Assembly: GCA_002104895.1 (NCBI GenBank)
Contig: MCFG01000207.1
Coordinates: forward strand, 56,139 to 120,138
Length of the DNA: 64,000 bases
Source of the DNA: Anaeromyces robustus
Taxonomy: Eukaryota > Neocallimastigomycota > Neocallimastigomycetes > Neocallimastigales > Neocallimastigaceae
Direction of reading: 5' to 3'
Shown here: piece after piece, positions 39,305 through 52,694 of the stretch
Layout: each line of letters opens with the position of its first letter
Numbering within the stretch: position 1 is the stretch's first letter
Notes under the pieces: generated by a model
What the model saw: only the letters and a program-made list of their open reading frames with translations
Databases searched by the model: none
Told to the model about the DNA's origin: nothing
Position numbers and translations under genes: made by a program

Positions 39305-39756
39305 AATCTTTCTATATTTTTTTTATAGACTTATCATGTGATTTTTCACATGAATGTATCGGAATTAAATTCCCTGCCTTACCTTTTCGGCGTCGACGCC
39401 CTTGGTATATTCATATATTTTACATTTGTATTTAAACCCTAACGCTAACTTAATAACGGGTCCAGTCTACAAGCCCCACATATGAATAGTAGTCACCAAG
39501 GAAACCGCCCAATAATTTAGAGCCGCACCCCACATTATTAGACTTAAAGATCTACTCATATACTTATATTATTTAATGAGGCGTGAGTAGCTACGCCTCA
39601 AATACTATACCTGTGCACTACCTTGCCACAGTGTAAAACCCGTGAAGGAGAAAACCACTTTGCTTGGGGTAGATGCGGTGTCGATCCAGAAGCCTTATGT
39701 ATGCTAAGGAAACGCCTTAACAACCAGGATAGAAACTGGTCGACAATCTTTCTATA
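39305..39756 (-). mobile_element. SINE-like retroposon with tRNA-like head, A8 tail and 12-bp target-site duplications
   Basis: A GC-richer block (39317-39744, 428 bp) stands out from the A/T background. It is flanked by AATCTTTCTATA at 39305-39316 and 39745-39756. On the minus strand it ends in A8 (39324-39317) just before the duplication, as expected of poly(A) retroposition. Its 5' end on the minus strand has a tRNA-like order. First an A-box-like TGGTTGTTAAGGCG (39726-39713), then a perfect 5-bp stem with a 7-base loop like an anticodon arm (39709-39693), then a B-box-like GGATCGACACC (39687-39677). The body has a TGAGGCGT/ACGCCTCA hairpin. The 3' end has a CATGTGA/TCACATG hairpin shortly before the A tail. 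No ORF. It could also be a retroposed copy of another structured RNA. The head is decayed (no T33, poor acceptor pairing). Confidence 0.65.
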
Positions 39757-40845
39757 GGATATTTATTTTTCTATGTATTAAAAAAAAAATGAAATTTTTT
39801 TTTTTTTAATATTTTTTTTTTAAAATTTTTCAATTAATTGACAATTATATTATGAATTTATTTTATATACTATTTTATATATGTTATTTATTATAATATT
39901 GATATAAAATAATATAAATATTATAATACATTTACATAATATTATATTATATTATATTTTATTTGTTTATACTTTATGTTTATATTATTTATATTATTTT
40001 ATATAGAAATACTGTACTGTTCCAATTAAATAATTTGAAATAACTATATAAATATTTTATTAAATAATATATATTATATAAAATTTAATATATTAATATA
40101 TTGTGGATTATAATGAAATATATATTAAATTTTTTTTTAAAAAAAATAATTATATTACTAATATAACTAAATATATTATTTTATATATAGAAAATATATT
40201 ATATAATTATAAAATTATTGAGTATTAAAATATATATTATAATATATTATAATATATTATAATTTTAATATTTATTATATTAAATAATAATAAGAAAAAA
40301 TGTTATTTATGAATTTAAAAAAATAATTTTGTTTCTTATTTTTTTTTTTTTTTTTAAAACATTTTTATTTTTACAAAGAAGAATAATAGAAAGATAAAGT
40401 AATATATCTTATGAAGATATAAGAATTAAAAATAATAGAATATTTGGAAGAGATTAATAAAAAGTAATTATAAAGTTCCTTAATAAAATAATAAAATATA
40501 TAAGTTAAAACTAAATATTAATATAATTATTTAAAAGAGTTTTTTTTTTTTTATAAAATATATATATTCAAGTCTTTTTAAATTTTTATTAGTATTTTTT
40601 TTTTATTTTTAAATATTTATTATATTTATTTTATATAATAAATATTTATTTGTTTGTATTCTATATATAAATTTAATAAAAATAAAACACTGTATTAGAA
40701 ATTTAATCATTTATAACAAATAAAATATAAATTATTATTTTTTTTTTGTTTCATTAGCCATGTTTTTTAATTGATAAATTTTTATATATAGTTTTAATTA
40801 TTATTTTCAGTTTATATTAATAATATATTAACAAAAAGAAAGTCT

Positions 40846-40876
<31 letters not shown>

Positions 40877-41939
40877 GTATATTTTATTTTATTTTATATA
40901 CTTTACTTTACTTTTCTTTAATTTATAATTTTGACATTTCTAAATGAATATATATACTGAATAAAAATTCATATCAATTAAATTTCTTTTTTTATTTTTT
41001 TTATTTATGTATAACATATATACATAAATATAATGATTTTATATAAATAGCTTATGAGCAAATAATAGATAAAATAATTAATAAAGCTATATTTTGTTTC
41101 TTTTCCTTAACTTTTTTTTTATATTTATATAACAATATAAAATCATCAAATTCTAATATAAATATCACTATTATTATAATTACATTTATTATTTAGGAAT
41201 AATTAATCTTTAAAATCACCACAAAATATTTACATCATTTATAAATATGATTCATAGCTTTCAATACTTTTGAAATTTCTTTTTTTTTTTCTTTCTTAAA
41301 TCCATTAATCTAAATACATTTTTTATTATTATCATGGAAACAACTATATTAAATCATGTATTTTAATCAATTATAATTCATATAAATAAATATTAGTAAA
41401 ATCAGTAATACTCAAAAAATAACGAGAAGAAAAAAAAATAAAAATAAAAATAAAAAATAAAATAAAACCTTAAAACAAAAAATAAACAATAATATATATA
41501 TAAAAGAGAAAACTTAATAATAATATTATTATTTATATAAATAAAAAGTGTTCTTTTAAAAAATCTCACAGTTAAAACAATTATTATTACTCTCAATTTT
41601 ATTTAATTAATCATGTGTAAAACAATATTAACATATGAATTAAAAATTATTCTTTTTAATTGCTGTCCTTAAAAAAAAAAAAAATAAAATCAAAAAAAAA
41701 AAAAAATAAAAAATATAAATAAAACTTGAATATAAAATATATAATAAATAAATTAAGAAAAAAAATAAACATATATTAAAAGTTATAATAAACTTTTTTT
41801 ATTTTTATATATTATCATATATTAAAAATAAAAGAAATTCATCCCTATTCTTAAATCATTAAATAAATATATATAATATTATCAAATATAACCTATAAAT
41901 TAAATCATAAATAAACATAATAGTAATATTTAAACAAAA
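39757..41939. other. Intergenic region upstream of the low-complexity gene
   Basis: A/T-rich with T runs (40852-40876) and TA-rich stretches; no gene or RNA is recognised. The last few hundred bases should contain the promoter of the next gene. Confidence 0.55.
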
Positions 41940-43143
41940 ATGAATAAATATCCTAAAAGAACACAAAATGTTATATCTCATTACGTAAAAACTTTACCTT
42001 CAAATGTAATTCCAAGTTTTCCTCCACTATTTATTGAATTTATAAGATATTATTTTAATGAGCAAGTAGAAGATCCTACTTCCCCTATAAGTAGTAATAA
42101 TGGAATAAATGAAAAATCTAATGATAATTCTAAATCCCCAACTCTTAATAGTAAAACATCATTACACAGAAATAGCAATAGTCACTTAAATAATTCAAAA
42201 CGTAATAGTAGTAATTCAAGTTTAAATACTTTTGCTCATAATAAAAGTACCCAATATATGAGTAATTCATCAATTCCATTAAGTCGTACAAAGTCTATTC
42301 AAAGTACTTACAATAATTCAATAAATTCAATCCCTTCATCATATTCAGAAACATCTTCATATTATTATAATAATAATAAAAGATCATTACCAGGAAATTT
42401 ATGTCTTATTACAAAAGCTCAAGAATTTAGTGAAATTCAAATTACACTTCGTGAACTTTTTTTAGAACTTTACAGTGATGATTTATTATCTCAATATTTC
42501 TATCCTCTATTTATAGATTTCAGTCATGAAAATATTTTTGCACTTTGGTTAAAAGATGACGAAGATGATGATAATTATCATTCTTCAAATAGTTCACCTT
42601 ATTGGGGCATTAATTCATTTCAAACTAGTAGAACAAGTACAAAACATACATCCTTAATGAATACATCCTTAGGTATTGGTTCAAATATATTAAATCATCC
42701 AGTCAGTATTGGAAATCTACCAATTGTAAAAATTGGTTTAGAAAAACAACGTATTGCTGTTATTGCTAAAAATTTAAATTCTTTTTTATCTCTCTTAACT
42801 CAATCTTCATTTGTAAACAATATTGTTCGTAATTATCGTATAGGTGGTGGTGATGAAAGTACAATTTTAAGTAGTGAAGGTAGTAGTGATGAAGAATATA
42901 ATAGTATTCAAGATATGATGCGATTTGAAGAAGGCTTCTTAGATAGTGATGTTTCTTCAACTACATCATCTACAATTTCCTTAGATAAAGTTGAACATAA
43001 ATTAACAGAAAAAACAGATGATATATTAGACTCATCATATCTTAATGATAATAATAATGATGCTGAAAATGATAATGAAAATGATAATGATAATGATAAT
43101 GATAATGATAATGATAATGATAATGATAATGATAATGATAATG

Positions 43144-43186
<43 letters not shown>

Positions 43187-46100
43187 TAATAATGATAATG
43201 GTAATAGTGATAAAAATAAAACAATTGATGAAATTAATGATGAAATTAATAATGAAAATAAAGATAATTTTGATAGTAAAAATGAAGAAAATAATGAGAT
43301 TGAAGATAATATTGATAATAAAAATGAAATAAATAAAAAAGACAAAAATGAAGATATAAATAATAAAGATCATAATAATAATGAAACTATAATTACATTT
43401 GAAAATAAAGACAATGAAAGTTCTGTTAATAATAATGAATCTACTGAAAGTTATTTAAATAATCAAACTGAATCAAATGAACAATTTACATTAGAAATAC
43501 AAAATAAAGAAGATGATAGTGAAAAAGAAGAATTAAGTAATAAAGATAAAGAAAAGAATAATGAAGATAAAAATGAAAACAGTATTGAATCAGTGAAGGA
43601 AGATTTAAATAAAAATGATGAAATTATATATGTTGTGTCCTCTAATGAAGATGAACATCATGAAAGTCAGGATTATAAGAATAATGAAAAAGATGAAAAA
43701 GATAAAATAGATGAAAAAGATGAACAAAAAATTAAAGAAGATAAAAAAGAAAATAAAGATGAAAAAGAAAATAAAGAAAATAATAAAGAAGATGAAGACA
43801 GTAATGATGGTGAAGATGAATATGATGAAGAAAGGGAAGAAGATAGTCAATTAGAATCAGATAATGAAACTTTATCATCATCAATAACAGATAAACATAA
43901 TAATTGTCATCGTAATAATGGTAAGAATTAAAGAATTATAATAATCATTTATTTATTTATATATATTATGTTCATATATATTATATTATTTAAATATTTG
44001 ATATAAATGTATTTATATCAAATATTTATATATGTATATATATATATATTAATGACTTTATATAACATACATTATATATTATTTAAATATTTGATATATG
44101 TATTTGTATATATTAATGTATTTATATATTATATATTATTAATAAAAAGGTTTTGGATATGATTCTGAAATAAAGTTAAACTCACAAAAAGCTTCCATAG
44201 ATGTAATAATAAATGATAACTCATTACCAAATTCCTTCCCATATAATAGAAGATTTACTGATGATTATGAAAGAATGAACAAAAGTGAAATGAATTTCCG
44301 TCGGTATTCATATGCATCATCAATTAATTCAACATTAACTACTGTTTCTGCATCACCATTTGCAATTAGAACTATGTTTCAACAACAAGAAACACAAATG
44401 GCATATATTCAATGGTATGATGAAGTATGTAAAAAGGAAAATATTAATTTAGATAATACAGATGAAATTGAAAAGAAACTTCTTCAAGATGATACAGTAA
44501 TCCTTTCATCATCTTATTCCTCAAGACGTAGTAATAGTAGGAAGTATTTTTCAGTTGATGGTCAACTCAATAATAAAGCTAATATAAAACGTAATCATAG
44601 TACTAGTAAAGATTATATAATAAAAAGCAATAGTCATATTCAATCAAAATATAATCAAAGACAAGCCTCTTTATGGGATTCTATCTTAGATAAAAATAGG
44701 TCAACACACAATTCATTAAATAATACTTCTTTAAATTCTTCAAATGAAAAGTTAAATAATAATATTGGAAATGGAAATGGAAATGATAAAGGAAACATTG
44801 GTAATAGTAATCAATTACCTACATCGGTGCCATCAAAAAGTGAATTTGATAAAAACAGAAAGCATAATATATCAAAAAAATCAAGTGGTAAACTATCTGT
44901 AAAATCAATATCTCATACTTTATCTAAATCAGCTACTGCAGCACCGAAACAAATTAAACGAAAAATAAAAGAAAATGCTAGTCTACAAAAATTAAAATTA
45001 AAAGATAATTCTTTATTAGCAACAAAATTAAAACCTAAAGGATCTTCAAGTCATCATCATTCCAGTCAAAAGAATTCTTCCAGTTTATACTCTAAAAAAT
45101 TAAATAGTGATATGCTACCACCACCTTCTTCTGCTCTTTCCAAAAACATTTCATCATCTTCATCTTCAAGAGCAAAAATTTCATCTCCATTATCTCAAAA
45201 TAGAAATCATCCAGAAAATTACTTAAAACCAAGAAAAAATGTACCTACTACAGTAACAACAATGATGACTATATCAAATAATACCCACAATTCATCAATG
45301 GTATCTAAAACTTCACCAAAGATTCCTTCTAAATTACATCAAAATATTGGTGTCAACCGTTATCGTACCAATAGTTCACCTGCACCTATGTATTCTGGTA
45401 GATCTAGTATGCATAGAGATTATTATATTAAACAGAATATGAATAAAGCTTCAACAACTACCTCAAATGTTACTATAACGACGACTAATACTAAAATGAA
45501 TACAACAACAGAAAACAAAGAAAATTCAAATATTGTTAATAATACCAACATTAATGCTGACAATACTAACATTAATACTAATACTAATACAAATGCTAAT
45601 ACAAATACTACTAATAAACCAGAATTATTACAAATCAATACCTCTGTATCTAAAAAAGAAAGTAAAGATACAATAAAAACAGCTCCACCCACAACTTCAA
45701 ATAATGATAATTCTATCTTTAATTTTAATAATATTTTTGGAACGAAAAAATTCAATAAATTTAATGGTTTTAGTTTTCTTACAAGTATACCCATTGTTGC
45801 TAAACTTTTAAATTTAGATAAAGACAATAATGATAATAATAATTCTACAAATGATAATGCCGAAAAATCAAATGAAAATACCAATAAATCTTCTTCAGAA
45901 GGTAAATATATTAAAAATAAATAAATAAATAAAAATAGATAAATAAAATAAATAGATAGAAATGATAGAAATAGAAAGATAAATAAATAAATAAAAATAA
46001 ACTAATAAATAAACAAATTGATAAATAAATAAATTGATAAATAATAATAATAAATAATAATTATAAAATTTAATAAATAAATTAATAATTGTAATAATTA

Positions 46101-46566
46101 ATCCTTATATTTATTTATATTTCTATTAGATAATAAAAATAATTCACCAATAGATATTTCACAAGGAATTACTCATAAAAATTTGGCAAAATCACCAGAA
46201 AAATCAACCCTTAGTACATATACCAATAATAGTGGTAATAATATTAATTATATATCATCTTCAACATTAGCTTTACAAATTCTTGAAAAAGAACGTAAAG
46301 GTATTCCAGAACCAGAACAATGGTTACAAAAACAAGTTAAAGCTAGAGCATATGCTATTGCTGTAGCAAATGCTGTAGCTAAACGTAATACACAAAATAG
46401 TAATAATTATGCTCAATATACAACTAAATTTACACCTACTAATCATTTACATTCCTTCAACTCTCAACGTAAATCAAGTACAAATGATTCCACAGATGTT
46501 CTAATATATAAAAAGGAAATTGAAAGAAAAAAGTTTATTGAAGAAGATGATTATTTTATACTTTAA
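41940..46566 (+). CDS. Large low-complexity protein with possible SMI1/KNR4 (SUKH)-like domain
   Basis: Exons 41940-43920, 44150-45901 and 46130-46566 join in phase 1 through introns GTAAGA...AAG and GTAAAT...TAG, giving 1389 residues. The N-terminal third has the only ordered-looking region (about 165-290). There IFALWLKDDED, PIVKIGLEKQRIAVIAKNL and FLSLLTQSSF resemble the later strands and helix of SMI1/KNR4 folds. A second conserved-looking block lies near the end: LALQILEKERKGIPEPEQWLQKQV and an Ala-rich helix (about 1290-1350). The rest is disordered: an Asn/Asp repeat (nt 43070-43190), Glu/Lys/Asn/Asp-rich acid tracts, and Ser- and Asn-rich basic stretches in exon 2. In yeast, Knr4 coordinates cell-wall synthesis and signalling. 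That role here is inference only; the protein could be another regulator. Confidence 0.6.
43064..43200 (+). repeat. Coding GATAAT hexanucleotide repeat (Asp-Asn)n
   Basis: About 18 near-perfect GATAAT units encode alternating Asp and Asn, followed by a short Asn run. The reading frame stays open, so the length can vary without frameshift. Reading frames on the other strand here are shadows. Confidence 0.9.
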
Positions 46567-46643
46567 AAAGGAATAAATAAAAAAAAAAAATAAAGTATAA
46601 AGAATAAAAATAAAAATATCATATAATAATAATTATAAATATA

Positions 46644-46674
<31 letters not shown>

Positions 46675-46678
46675 TATC

Positions 46679-46717
<39 letters not shown>

Positions 46718-47298
46718 AAAAAAAAAAAAAATATCTATTAAAAAAAAAAAAATTAAATTAAATAAGCGAATGAATATTTTTATTATTAATTTAGGGAACC
46801 TTGAATCTTTATTTTTGAATAATTAAATTTACTTATTCTTTTTTTTTTTTTTTTTTTTTTTATTATTATTATTATTAAATATATATATATCTATATCTAT
46901 ATATATCTTTTTCATAGTCAAAAAAGTATAGATATATGTATATATATACAACCAAAATTATTTTTTAAACAAAATACAAAAAAAAAAAAAAAAAAAGGAA
47001 AAAAAAAAAAAAATAATAATAATAATAATAATAATAATAGTAATTAATTAATTAATTAGTTAAATTTTTATATATATATAGATTTAAATTATTATAAACA
47101 ATAAATAAACCTTTTTTTTATTTTTTAATTTTTATTTTTTTTTTATCATATATAGTTTTTTTTTTTTTTATCATTTGTTTTTTATCTTCTCTATACTATT
47201 ATCTCTTAACATATAACACATGAAACTAAGATTTATTATTATTTTTTTTTTTAAATAACAAACAAACAAACAAACAAATAAAACAATTTTTTTTAACT

Positions 47299-47339
<41 letters not shown>

Positions 47340-47366
47340 TTTAAATGATACCATTTCCTTCTTTTC

Positions 47367-47398
<32 letters not shown>

Positions 47399-47624
47399 AT
47401 ATAATATTTTTATATTTTAATAATGATTCATTTATTATTAAATTTAATGATCTTAAAATAATAATAATAACTAAATTAAGCGTTATTTTTTTATTTTTTT
47501 TTTTTTATTTTTTTTTTTTCTTTTTTTTTTTTATCTTAAGTGAAAGTACTTAATATTATATTTATTTAATTATTTATCTTTATTTATGAAGGATTAAAAA
47601 AAAGAAAGAAAGAAAGAAAATAAG

Positions 47625-47657
<33 letters not shown>

Positions 47658-47671
47658 ATTTACTAGGTATT

Positions 47672-47702
<31 letters not shown>

Positions 47703-47707
47703 AAAAT

Positions 47708-47742
<35 letters not shown>

Positions 47743-47946
47743 ATAAAGTCTATATTCAAGTTTTAAATTTTTTAAGTTTACACAAAAATAAAAATAATAA
47801 TAATAATAATAATAATAATCAAAACTAAAATCAAAAAAAAAAAAACGAACAAACAGTAAAAAAAAAATTAAATTAAAATTAAACAAAAAATCATAATAAA
47901 ACATATATATACATATAAATTATATATATTATATATAATTTAAACT

Positions 47947-47990
47947 AAAAGAGTTTTCTATATTTATACATGTATATATAGAACTCTTTT
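47947..47990. repeat. Imperfect hairpin
   Basis: AAAAGAGTTTTCTATAT and ATATAGAACTCTTTT are reverse complements apart from one base and pair over a short TA-rich loop. Function unknown; it may be a structured RNA or replication-slippage product. Confidence 0.5.
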
Positions 47991-48426
47991 AATATACTAA
48001 AAAAACAAACAAACAAACAAACAAAAAAATAATTATATAATTTAAGTAAAAAAAATAAAAAATAAAAAACAAAAATATATACTTATTACCAATTACCAAA
48101 AAAAATGATTATATATATATAGATATATATATTAATAATTATAATATTTTTAAAATAGTTTATATGTAAAAAAAGAAAAAAAATTTCACCTAAATTATTT
48201 AATATATATGAAAAATAATAATAATAATAACCATTTATATATTAATAATAATATTATTTTTTTTTTTTTTTTGAAAAAAAAAAATATATATTTTTAACAA
48301 TAATACAATGAATATATATAAATATATATTACAAATGTTTTATTTAAGTTAAATATATTAATTTAAAAAATAAAAAATAAAAATAAAAAACAAAAAATAT
48401 CTATATTCTTTTCTTTTCTTTTTTTT

Positions 48427-48660
48427 ATATCTTCTATATTACTTTGTTTAATTACTTTTTTTTATCTCTTCTACATTTCTTTGTTTAATTACTTTTTTTT
48501 TATCTCTTTATATTTCTTTGTTTAATTACTTCTTTTTTTTATCTCTTCTACATTTCTTTGTTTAATTACTTCTTTTTTTTATCTCTTCTACATTTCTTTG
48601 TTTAATTACTTCTTTTTTTTATCTCTTCTACATTTCTTTGTTTAATTACTTCTTTTTTTT
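48427..48660. repeat. 40-bp minisatellite, about six copies
   Basis: The unit starts ATCTCTTCTACATTTCTTTG, continues TTTAATTACTTC and ends in eight T. Three copies at 48541-48660 are identical; three upstream copies are progressively diverged (37-39 bases). The order, from older diverged to identical copies, suggests growth at the right end. Confidence 0.9.
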
Positions 48661-49043
48661 TTTTTTGAATTATTAATACATTTATATATATATTTCTTTT
48701 ATAAAATATATTTTATTATTATTTCTACAGTTTATTTCTTTTACACTTATATCTTTTTTTTTTTAATTTTGTTTTATTTTTATTCTTTTTTTTCTTTTTT
48801 TTATTCTTTTTTTTTTTATTTTTTTTTTTTTTTATTCTTTTTTTCTTTTTTTTTTCAAGTTTAAACACAAAAAAAAAAAAAACATGGTTTTATTTATTTA
48901 ATTAAAAAATAATATATTTATACTAATATTTTATTGGTTATAAAAATAAATTTTAATTATGTTTTTTAAATGTTACATCCATTTTTTTTTTATATTAAAA
49001 ATTTTTTATTCATTTGTTTCTATATTCATTCATTTATATATTT

Positions 49044-49086
<43 letters not shown>

Positions 49087-49830
49087 TTTTGAAGTAAAAT
49101 AAACATAAATTTAAAATTATTAGTAAATAATGCGCCACAATAAATTATTATATAATGTAAATTATATAATAATTTAATACGTATTAAATTTTATTACAAT
49201 ACATAAATTTATTAAGAAATTAATTAATAATATAAGAACATAAAATCTATAAAATTATTTTATTATATACATAAATTAATGTATTATTTACATTAATTAT
49301 AGTTTTATAACATTAGGTAAAATATAGAAAATAGTGATTAATTATTTATATTAGTTATAATTATAAACTCCTTATTTTTCTCCTTAAAAATAAGGTAAAG
49401 AAATAATTATACAAATATTAAATAATTATAATTTTAAAAGTATAAAAAGAATTAAAAATATCTAATATAAAATGTAGACAAAAATTAAGTTCAAAAATAT
49501 AATAAATAATTAATAAATATAATAAATTTTATTAAAACAAAATTCTTTCCTTATTTAAAAATTTTCTGAACCTTAAAAGTGTCATACCTCAATTTATTTA
49601 TTCCTTATAATTTAAAAGTTAACTAATAAACATATTAACTCATTATCTCAACTAAGTAGCTTGTTATATATATTTTAATTCTAAATATATTAAATAATAT
49701 TATTTTCGTATAATAATTAATTATAACATTCATTAAAAATCAAAATGATATAAATATATAGTTTTTTTTAATTGTTTTAATTATCTTAATTTTATGGTAT
49801 ATTAATAAGAAAATATTGCATATTCATTAA

Positions 49831-52560
49831 TTATTATAAACATTGGCATAAAATAAAACACAATTTTATTTTATTTAAAAAAAAAAAAAAAAAAAAAACT
49901 ACAATTTTATTAATGCAATTTAATTTTATATAATAATTTTATTTATATATTTTTATTTTTTATTTTGCTTAGATAATTAAAAATCAAAGAAAAAAAAAAA
50001 AAAACTTTAAAAAAAGCTTTAATCAATTTTAATTTTTAAAATATTTAACATTTAATTTATTATTTTTATACAAATAATAAAAAAATTATTATTATTTTCT
50101 TCTCAACCAAATAAATAACTCAAAATGTTTAATTGGAGAAAATACTTTTTTTTTTTTTTTAATTAAAACTGTAATTTAATTTTAAATGATATTAAATATA
50201 TAAAAAACAATTTTATTTTTTATTATATTTTTGATAATTATAATTTTAATTATTAATATTATAATTATTAAATTAAAAATATAACTATGAAAAACGAATA
50301 ACAAAATAAAAAAAAAAAAAAAAGAAAAAGAAAAAAAGATATTTAAATGAATTATATTATATATTTATATACTTTTTATTTTGTTTCCAGGTTAATATTA
50401 ATTAATAATTATTAAACAGGAAAAAGTTTAATTAATTAATTCATATTCTTCAATTTTAATTTATATCAACATTTTAAACTAAATAAAAAAAATTGGAATT
50501 TAACTTTTTATATTATTACTAAAATTTTCTCCATATACACCACAATTAAGTTATACTAATAAACTAACTCATATTAACTATCTAAGTAGTTTATTATATA
50601 TATATATATAATATTATAATATTAAATATTAAATAAATGATTATATATACATATATACATTAAGCAAATTTATAGAAAAAAAGGATTAAATATATTAAAA
50701 TAAAAGAAACTTTAATAATATTTAAAAATTGATTTAACTATTATTTTTTAAAAAAAAAAAAGAGAAACTTTAAAAAAAGCTTTATTCAATTTTAATTTTT
50801 AAAATATTTAACATTTAATTTATTATTTTTTTTTTTTCTCAACCAAATAAAACCCAAAATGTTTAATTGGAGAAAATACTTTTTTCTTTATTTTTTTAAT
50901 TAATAAAAACTATAACATAATTAATTTTAAAAGTTATATAATAAACAATAAATATATATATAAAATAGTTTTATTTTATATTATATTTTTAATTTAATAA
51001 TTATAATTTTTTAATATTTAAAGATTAAATTATCAAAAATATATAACTATAAAAAATGAATAACAAAAAAAAAAAAAAAAGAAAAAAAGAAATTTAAATG
51101 AATTATATTATATATTTATGTACTTTTTATTTTGTTTCTATGTTATTTTAATTAATAATTATTAAACAGGAAAAAAGTTTAATTAATTAATTCATATTCT
51201 TCAATTTTAATTTATATCAACATTTTAAACTAAAAAATAAATGAGAATTTAACTTTTTACATTATTATTAAAATATTCTCCATATACACCACAATTAAGT
51301 TATACTAATAAACTATCTAAGTAGTTTATTATATATATTATTAAATAATTATATATGTATATATACATTAATTCATTAAATTCTTTTTTTTCTCTATAAA
51401 TTTGTTTAAAATAAAAGATACTTTAATAATATTTAAGAATTGATTTAACTATTATTTTTTTATATAATTTATTAAATAAAAGAAAAAAAAAAAGAAATAA
51501 ATAATACAGTTATTATAAATTTAATTATAATATTCATTACAAATCAAAATGACATAAATATAAATATATATATATATAATAATATTTAATATTATTAATT
51601 TATTTAAATAAAATTGTTTTCCAATTATTTTTTCTTCTTTCATTTATTTTTAAATTTATGATATATAAAGAAAGCAATGAGCAAATATTTATATATATCA
51701 TTATTTATATTATAAACATTGGCATAAAATAAAACACAGTTTTTTTTTTATTTAAATTCCAATTTTTATATATACTTTTTTTAGTGCAATTTAATTTTAT
51801 ATAATAATTTTATTTATATATTTTTATTTTTTATTTTGCTTAGATAATTAAAAATCATAAGAAAAAAAAAAACTTTAAAAAAAGCTTTAATCAATTTTAA
51901 TTTTTAAAATATTTAACATTTAATTTATAAAAAAATTATTTGTTTTTTTTTTTTTTCTTTTAAACCAAATAAAACCCAAAATGTTTAATTGGAGAAAATA
52001 TTTTAATTAAAAAAAAAAAAAAAGAAAAAAAAGAAAAGAAAAGAAAAGAAAAAAAACTTTTTTTTTCATTAATAAGAACATTAAAAATTAATAAAAATAA
52101 TAAAAATAAAAAATAAGAAAAAAAAATTATTTATATAGTTTTTTTATTTAATCGTTAAATGATATACAATATAAATTTAAACAATTGAGTTATTATAAAA
52201 CTCTATAAAAATAATCAATTTATATAATTTGATAATTAAATTCTGTGTTAAGAGATATTGTAGATTATAATTATAATTATGATTATGATTATTAAATTAA
52301 AAATCTAAATATGATAAATTAATATACAATATTCAATTTATTAATAACAATTAAAAAAAAAAAAGAATTAAATGAATTTTATATTATTTTTATGTATTTT
52401 TTATTTTTTATTTGGTTTCTAATATAAATAAAACAGAAAAAAAAGCTTATTTTTTATATTCTTCAATTTAAAAACTTTATAAAAAAAACGGTATTTTAAT
52501 TTATTTCTATCAATATTTTTTAAACTAAACTAAAAAAAAAAAAAAAAATGAAAATTTAAC
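49831..52560. repeat. Three-copy non-coding repeat, unit about 0.75-0.85 kb
   Basis: Shared blocks recur in the same order. CATTGGCATAAAATAAAACACA occurs at 49841 and 51719. A block of about 75 bases ending TTTTGCTTAGATAATTAAAAATCA occurs at 49911-49987 and 51783-51859. AAAAAAAGCTTTAATCAATTTT-type sequence is near 50008, 50772 and 51876. AAAATGTTTAATTGGAGAAAATA is near 50122, 50857 and 51979. TTCTCCATATACACCACAAT is near 50528 and 51279. Units run about 49831-50620, 50750-51350 (lacking the first blocks) and 51705-52560 (most diverged at its end). A further degenerate trace lies at about 49570-49670. Confidence 0.75.
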
Positions 52561-52597
52561 TATTTTCTTATTCATTATTATTAATTATATTTAAATC

Positions 52598-52692
<95 letters not shown>

Positions 52693-52694
52693 TT
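52598..52694. repeat. TTTA microsatellite
   Basis: About 24 uninterrupted TTTA units. Confidence 0.9.

Noticed and set aside
39431-39450. CCCTAACGCTAA as a telomerase RNA template
   Set aside because: A template for TTAGGG would need CCCTAACCCTAA; one base breaks it, and the block has retroposon hallmarks instead.
39317-39744. SRP RNA, RNase P/MRP RNA, U3 or a hammerhead ribozyme in the GC-richer block
   Set aside because: I looked for the conserved cores of these RNAs on both strands and did not find them.
43035-43373. Minus-strand Ile- or His/Tyr-repeat frames opposite the Asp/Asn repeat
   Set aside because: Shadows of a GATAAT coding repeat; no domain, and the sense frame joins to further exons.
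44275-44277. Separate genes starting at 44275 and 46183
   Set aside because: Both frames are open upstream to splice acceptors (44149, 46129) in phase with the preceding donors, so they are exons 2 and 3 of the gene starting at 41940.
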